Source: Rhodoblastus acidophilus
Lineage (GTDB): Bacteria; Pseudomonadota; Alphaproteobacteria; Rhizobiales; Beijerinckiaceae
Length of the DNA: 64,000 nucleotides
Assembly: GCF_025961575.1 (NCBI RefSeq)
Contig: NZ_JAOQNX010000016.1
Location: 1 to 64,000, forward strand
Direction: 5' to 3'
In this document: positions 61,505 through 64,000 of the stretch, one piece after another
Layout: every line of letters begins with the position of its first letter
Position numbering within the stretch: the stretch's first letter is position 1
Notes under the pieces: generated by a model
Told to the model about the DNA's origin: nothing
What the model saw: only the letters and a program-made list of their open reading frames with translations
Databases searched by the model: none
Position numbers and translations under genes: made by a program

Positions 61505-61519
61505 TTAACACAAAATTAA
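61505..61519 (-). promoter_or_regulatory. CtrA-type box upstream of the Ala/Pro-rich protein gene
   Basis: TTAACACAAAATTAA matches TTAA-N7-TTAA. It ends 54 bp before the start codon of the minus-strand gene at 61451. The box sits in the intergenic space shared with the downstream end of the CPA2 antiporter gene. Confidence 0.55.
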
Positions 61520-61565
61520 GACTTGACGAGCTTTCGCACGGTAAACGCGGAATTGCGGCGTTTTG

Positions 61566-63419
61566 TCACACGCCGCCGCTCTCGACAATATCTTGACTCT
61601 CCTTGGTCAGGCCACGGGATTTGCCGGCGGGCTTGACCAAAGGTTCCGGCGAAAAACGCGGCCGATCCGGGGGCAGGTACGGCGGCGCGGGACCGCCGGC
61701 CTGCTGGATGGCGAGGCGGTCGAGGTCGCGGCTTCGCGCCGCCTCAACGCCTTCGCGAGCGCGCTCGGAATCGCCGGTCAATTCGCACAAAGCCGCTCCG
61801 CCAAAGGCGAAGGCGGATTCCAGGGTGTCGCGCAGCTGGAAATCGACGCCGCGCTCGAGCAGGTCGATGGCGTGAATGCGGTCGTAGGCGCGCGCGAAAA
61901 TTTTGGCGACCGGGAAATGTTCGCGGCACAGGTCGACAATGGCGTTGGCGGTCTGGCGGTCGCCGACGCAGACGGCGATGATCTTGGCCTCGCCGGCGCC
62001 GGCGGCGCGCAGCACGTCGAGCCGGCAGCCGTCGCCATAATAGACCTTGAAACCGAATTTGCCGGCGTTGCGGATGCGCTCGACGGAGGTGTCGATCACG
62101 GTGACGTCGATGCGCTCGGCGAGCAGCGGCTGCACGGCGATCTGGCCGAAACGCCCGAACCCGACCACCAGGATCTTGCCGCGCCGCGCCTTGGGAATGA
62201 CCGGCGGCGGCGCCTCGGGCGCGTCCGCCGACGCCGGCTCCGGCGAAAAGCGGGCGACGAGCATATCGGTGATCTTGGCGAGGAAGGGACCGGCGACCAT
62301 GGCGATGGCGGCAAGCGCCGAGAGCAGGCTGGAATCGGCGCCGGGGATGAGCGCGGTCTGCGCCGCGAGCGGAAAGATGGCGAAGGAGAATTCGCCCGCG
62401 GGCGTCAACACGCCCGCTGCGCTCAAAGCCTCGCGGTTCGAAAAGCCGTTGAAGCGGAACAAACCGAACATGATCGCCGTCTTCACCGCAAGCAGCGCCG
62501 CCGAGGCGCCGGCGAGCCAGCCGATATGCTCGACCACCAGTTTCTGGTCCACGGACATGCCCACGGACATGAAGAACAGACCCATCAGCAGCCCGCGGAA
62601 CGGCTCGATATCGGCTTCGAGCTGGTGGCGGAAATTGGACTCGGACAGCAGGATGCCGGCCAAGAAGGCGCCGAGCGCCATGGACATGCCGACGGACTGC
62701 ATCAGGACGGCGGCGCCGAGCACGATGAGCAGGGCGCTCGCGGTGAGGATTTCGCGCGCCCCCGCGCGCGCCAGCAGCCGGAACAGCGGGTTGAGCGCCC
62801 AGTGACCCGCCAGGATGACGAAGGCGAGCGCCGCGAAGGCTTTCGACAGATCGATCAGCGCGTCATGCATGGCGCCGGTGAGCGAGGAGCCGCCGCCGAA
62901 AAAGGGAATGGCGGCGAGCAGCGGCGCCACCGCAATGTCCTGGGCGAGCAGCACGGAAAAGGCGCGACGCCCGTAGGTCGTCTGCGCGTCGCCGCGCTCG
63001 TCGAGCAATTGCATGGCGATCGCCGTGGAGGAAAAGGCCAGCGCCACGCCGGTCGCCAGCGCGCCGAACGCGCTCAGGCCGAGCAGGCTCCAGGCGGCCA
63101 GCCCGATCGGCAGGGCCGTGACGACCATCTGGCTGACGCCGAGCACCATAATGTCGCGGCGCATGGCTTTCAGTCGCGCGGGCTTCAGCGACAGGCCGAT
63201 CAGGAACAGCAGCAGGACGACGCCGAGCTGCGAAATGTTCAGGATCATGCCGGGCTCCGCGACCAGAGCCAGGCCGGACGGACCGATCACCATGCCGGCG
63301 GCGAGATAGCCGATGACGGACCCCAGTCCCGCGAGCCGGAACAAAGGCGCGAAAATCACCGCGGAGGCGAGCAAAATAAGAGTCGGGACGAGAAAGGACT
63401 CGCCGGTCAGGTCATGCAT
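61566..63419 (-). CDS. CPA2-family cation:proton antiporter with TrkA-N domain
   Basis: The 617-aa membrane protein has about 12 helices in the N-terminal two-thirds, with VIGYLAAGMVIGPSGLAL, LLLFLIGLSLKPARLKAMRR and VALAFSSTAIAMQLL, typical of KefB/KefC/YbaL-like K+ or Na+/H+ antiporters. A soluble TrkA-N NAD-binding domain follows from about residue 410, with GFGRFGQIAVQPLLAERI and SVERIRNAGKFGFKVYYGDG. No ancillary kefF-type gene is adjacent. It is divergent from ispH. Confidence 0.9.
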   Translation of the reverse strand: MHDLTGESFLVPTLILLASAVIFAPLFRLAGLGSVIGYLAAGMVIGPSGLALVAEPGMILNISQLGVVLLLFLIGLSLKPARLKAMRRDIMVLGVSQMVVTALPIGLAAWSLLGLSAFGALATGVALAFSSTAIAMQLLDERGDAQTTYGRRAFSVLLAQDIAVAPLLAAIPFFGGGSSLTGAMHDALIDLSKAFAALAFVILAGHWALNPLFRLLARAGAREILTASALLIVLGAAVLMQSVGMSMALGAFLAGILLSESNFRHQLEADIEPFRGLLMGLFFMSVGMSVDQKLVVEHIGWLAGASAALLAVKTAIMFGLFRFNGFSNREALSAAGVLTPAGEFSFAIFPLAAQTALIPGADSSLLSALAAIAMVAGPFLAKITDMLVARFSPEPASADAPEAPPPVIPKARRGKILVVGFGRFGQIAVQPLLAERIDVTVIDTSVERIRNAGKFGFKVYYGDGCRLDVLRAAGAGEAKIIAVCVGDRQTANAIVDLCREHFPVAKIFARAYDRIHAIDLLERGVDFQLRDTLESAFAFGGAALCELTGDSERAREGVEAARSRDLDRLAIQQAGGPAPPYLPPDRPRFSPEPLVKPAGKSRGLTKESQDIVESGGV

Positions 63420-63570
63420 GATTTTGTTTTGGGGCGCTGGTCGCGGGCGAATCGCCGCCCCTTCGACTTAGGCGCAGAAGGCGGCGAAACGGGGGCGGCT
63501 TGCATGTGTCATGCTTCTGCTTGACACTGGAGCGAAGGCTGCTGAAAAGAGAGGCAACCACGAGGACGAT

Positions 63571-64000
63571 ATGAGCCAGAAGCCGACCCTGAAAATCCTG
63601 CTGTGCGCGCCGCGCGGTTTTTGCGCGGGCGTCGTCCGGGCGATCAACACCGTCGAACACGCGCTGCGCCAGTTCGGCGCGCCGGTCTATGTGCGCCACG
63701 AGATCGTGCACAACCGCTATGTGGTTGAAGGGCTGAAGAAAAAGGGCGCGATTTTCGTCAAGGAGCTCGATGAGGTTCCCGACAGCGGCCAGCCCGTGGT
63801 GTTTTCCGCCCATGGCGTGCCGAAGACGGTGCCGAGCGAGGCCGAGCGCCGCAATCTCCTGGCGATCGACGCCACCTGCCCGTTGGTGAAAAAGGTGCAT
63901 CTCGAAGCCGAACTGCACCATCGCCGCAATCTGAAGATCATTCTGGTGGGCCACAAGGGCCATCCGGAAGTGGTGGGCACCATGGGCCAATTGCCCGAGG
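63571..64000 (+). CDS. ispH: 4-hydroxy-3-methylbut-2-enyl diphosphate reductase, partial
   Basis: Fe-S enzyme of the MEP isoprenoid pathway. The first 143 residues are present before the window ends. Visible motifs are [15 protein letters not shown] with the first cluster cysteine, [18 protein letters not shown] and [12 protein letters not shown] with the second cluster cysteine. The third cysteine and the C-terminus lie outside the window. Confidence 0.96.
   Translation, partial: MSQKPTLKILLCAPRGFCAGVVRAINTVEHALRQFGAPVYVRHEIVHNRYVVEGLKKKGAIFVKELDEVPDSGQPVVFSAHGVPKTVPSEAERRNLLAIDATCPLVKKVHLEAELHHRRNLKIILVGHKGHPEVVGTMGQLPE

Overview
The window is 64 kb of GC-rich chromosomal DNA from an alphaproteobacterium, most probably of the order Hyphomicrobiales (Rhizobiales). 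The evidence is the hisD cluster flanked by UPF0262, LMW-phosphatase and DUF2948 genes, a PdhS/PleC-like histidine kinase, full CtrA-type boxes (TTAA-N7-TTAA), RpoH, phasins, IalB and DUF992 proteins, a plant-type glutamate-cysteine ligase, and a tRNA-His that lacks G-1 and carries A73. A PQQ-alcohol-dehydrogenase-associated ABC transporter operon, two sets of polyhydroxyalkanoate-linked genes and a glycine-riboswitch-controlled gcvTH operon fit a methylotroph-like relative (Beijerinckiaceae/Methylocystaceae), but that placement is inference. Nearly all of the DNA is ordinary coding sequence. No insertion sequence, integrase, prophage or CRISPR array was seen.

Layout. 1-5.2 kb: REP-like repeat, aspartate/aromatic aminotransferase, rpoH, a membrane protein of unknown function and purA. 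5.2-11.8 kb: two tandem beta-barrel outer-membrane proteins, each preceded by a CtrA box; a PdhS-like kinase with a CtrA box at its start; two translationally coupled phasin genes; tRNA-His. 11.9-18.5 kb: class-II amidotransferase and mtnA, a small membrane protein, the hisD-UPF0262-LMW-phosphatase operon, DUF1330, DUF2948 and a lytic transglycosylase. 18.5-19.5 kb: a solitary AT-rich DUF2971 gene, the clearest transferred gene here. 19.5-26.6 kb: tam, the four-gene PQQ-associated ABC operon with ATGA overlaps at each junction, a PHA-synthase-like hydrolase and aspartate aminotransferase.

26.6-38.2 kb: a GGDEF-EAL protein, an emrA-emrB-nodT efflux operon with a palindromic operator, then DUF3141, acetate kinase and a MaoC-phosphotransacetylase. 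38.3-40.4 kb: an Aer-type PAS protein overlapping a chemoreceptor that ends in PilZ, a split energy-taxis receptor. 40.5-48.2 kb: RecD-like helicase, ohr, rlmN, unknown exported and membrane proteins, a DTW-domain tRNA modification enzyme, gcvH, gcvT, a tandem glycine riboswitch and IalB. 48.5-64 kb: DUF992, patatin lipoprotein, thrC, M16 peptidase, GNAT, a membrane PAS-GGDEF-EAL protein with a degenerate GGDEF site, YqgE, an nDsbD-like protein, rsmE, gshA, an Ala/Pro-rich protein behind a CtrA box, a CPA2 antiporter and the start of ispH.

Three themes link the genes. Cell-cycle control appears as four full CtrA boxes before envelope, kinase and unknown genes. Cyclic-di-GMP signalling appears as two GGDEF/EAL proteins and a PilZ chemoreceptor. 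Carbon storage and acetyl-CoA metabolism appear as phasins, PhaC-like proteins and ackA/pta. No wholly new multi-gene system is evident. The best candidates for follow-up are the PAS/MCP-PilZ pair, the CtrA-box genes of unknown function and the isolated DUF2971 gene.
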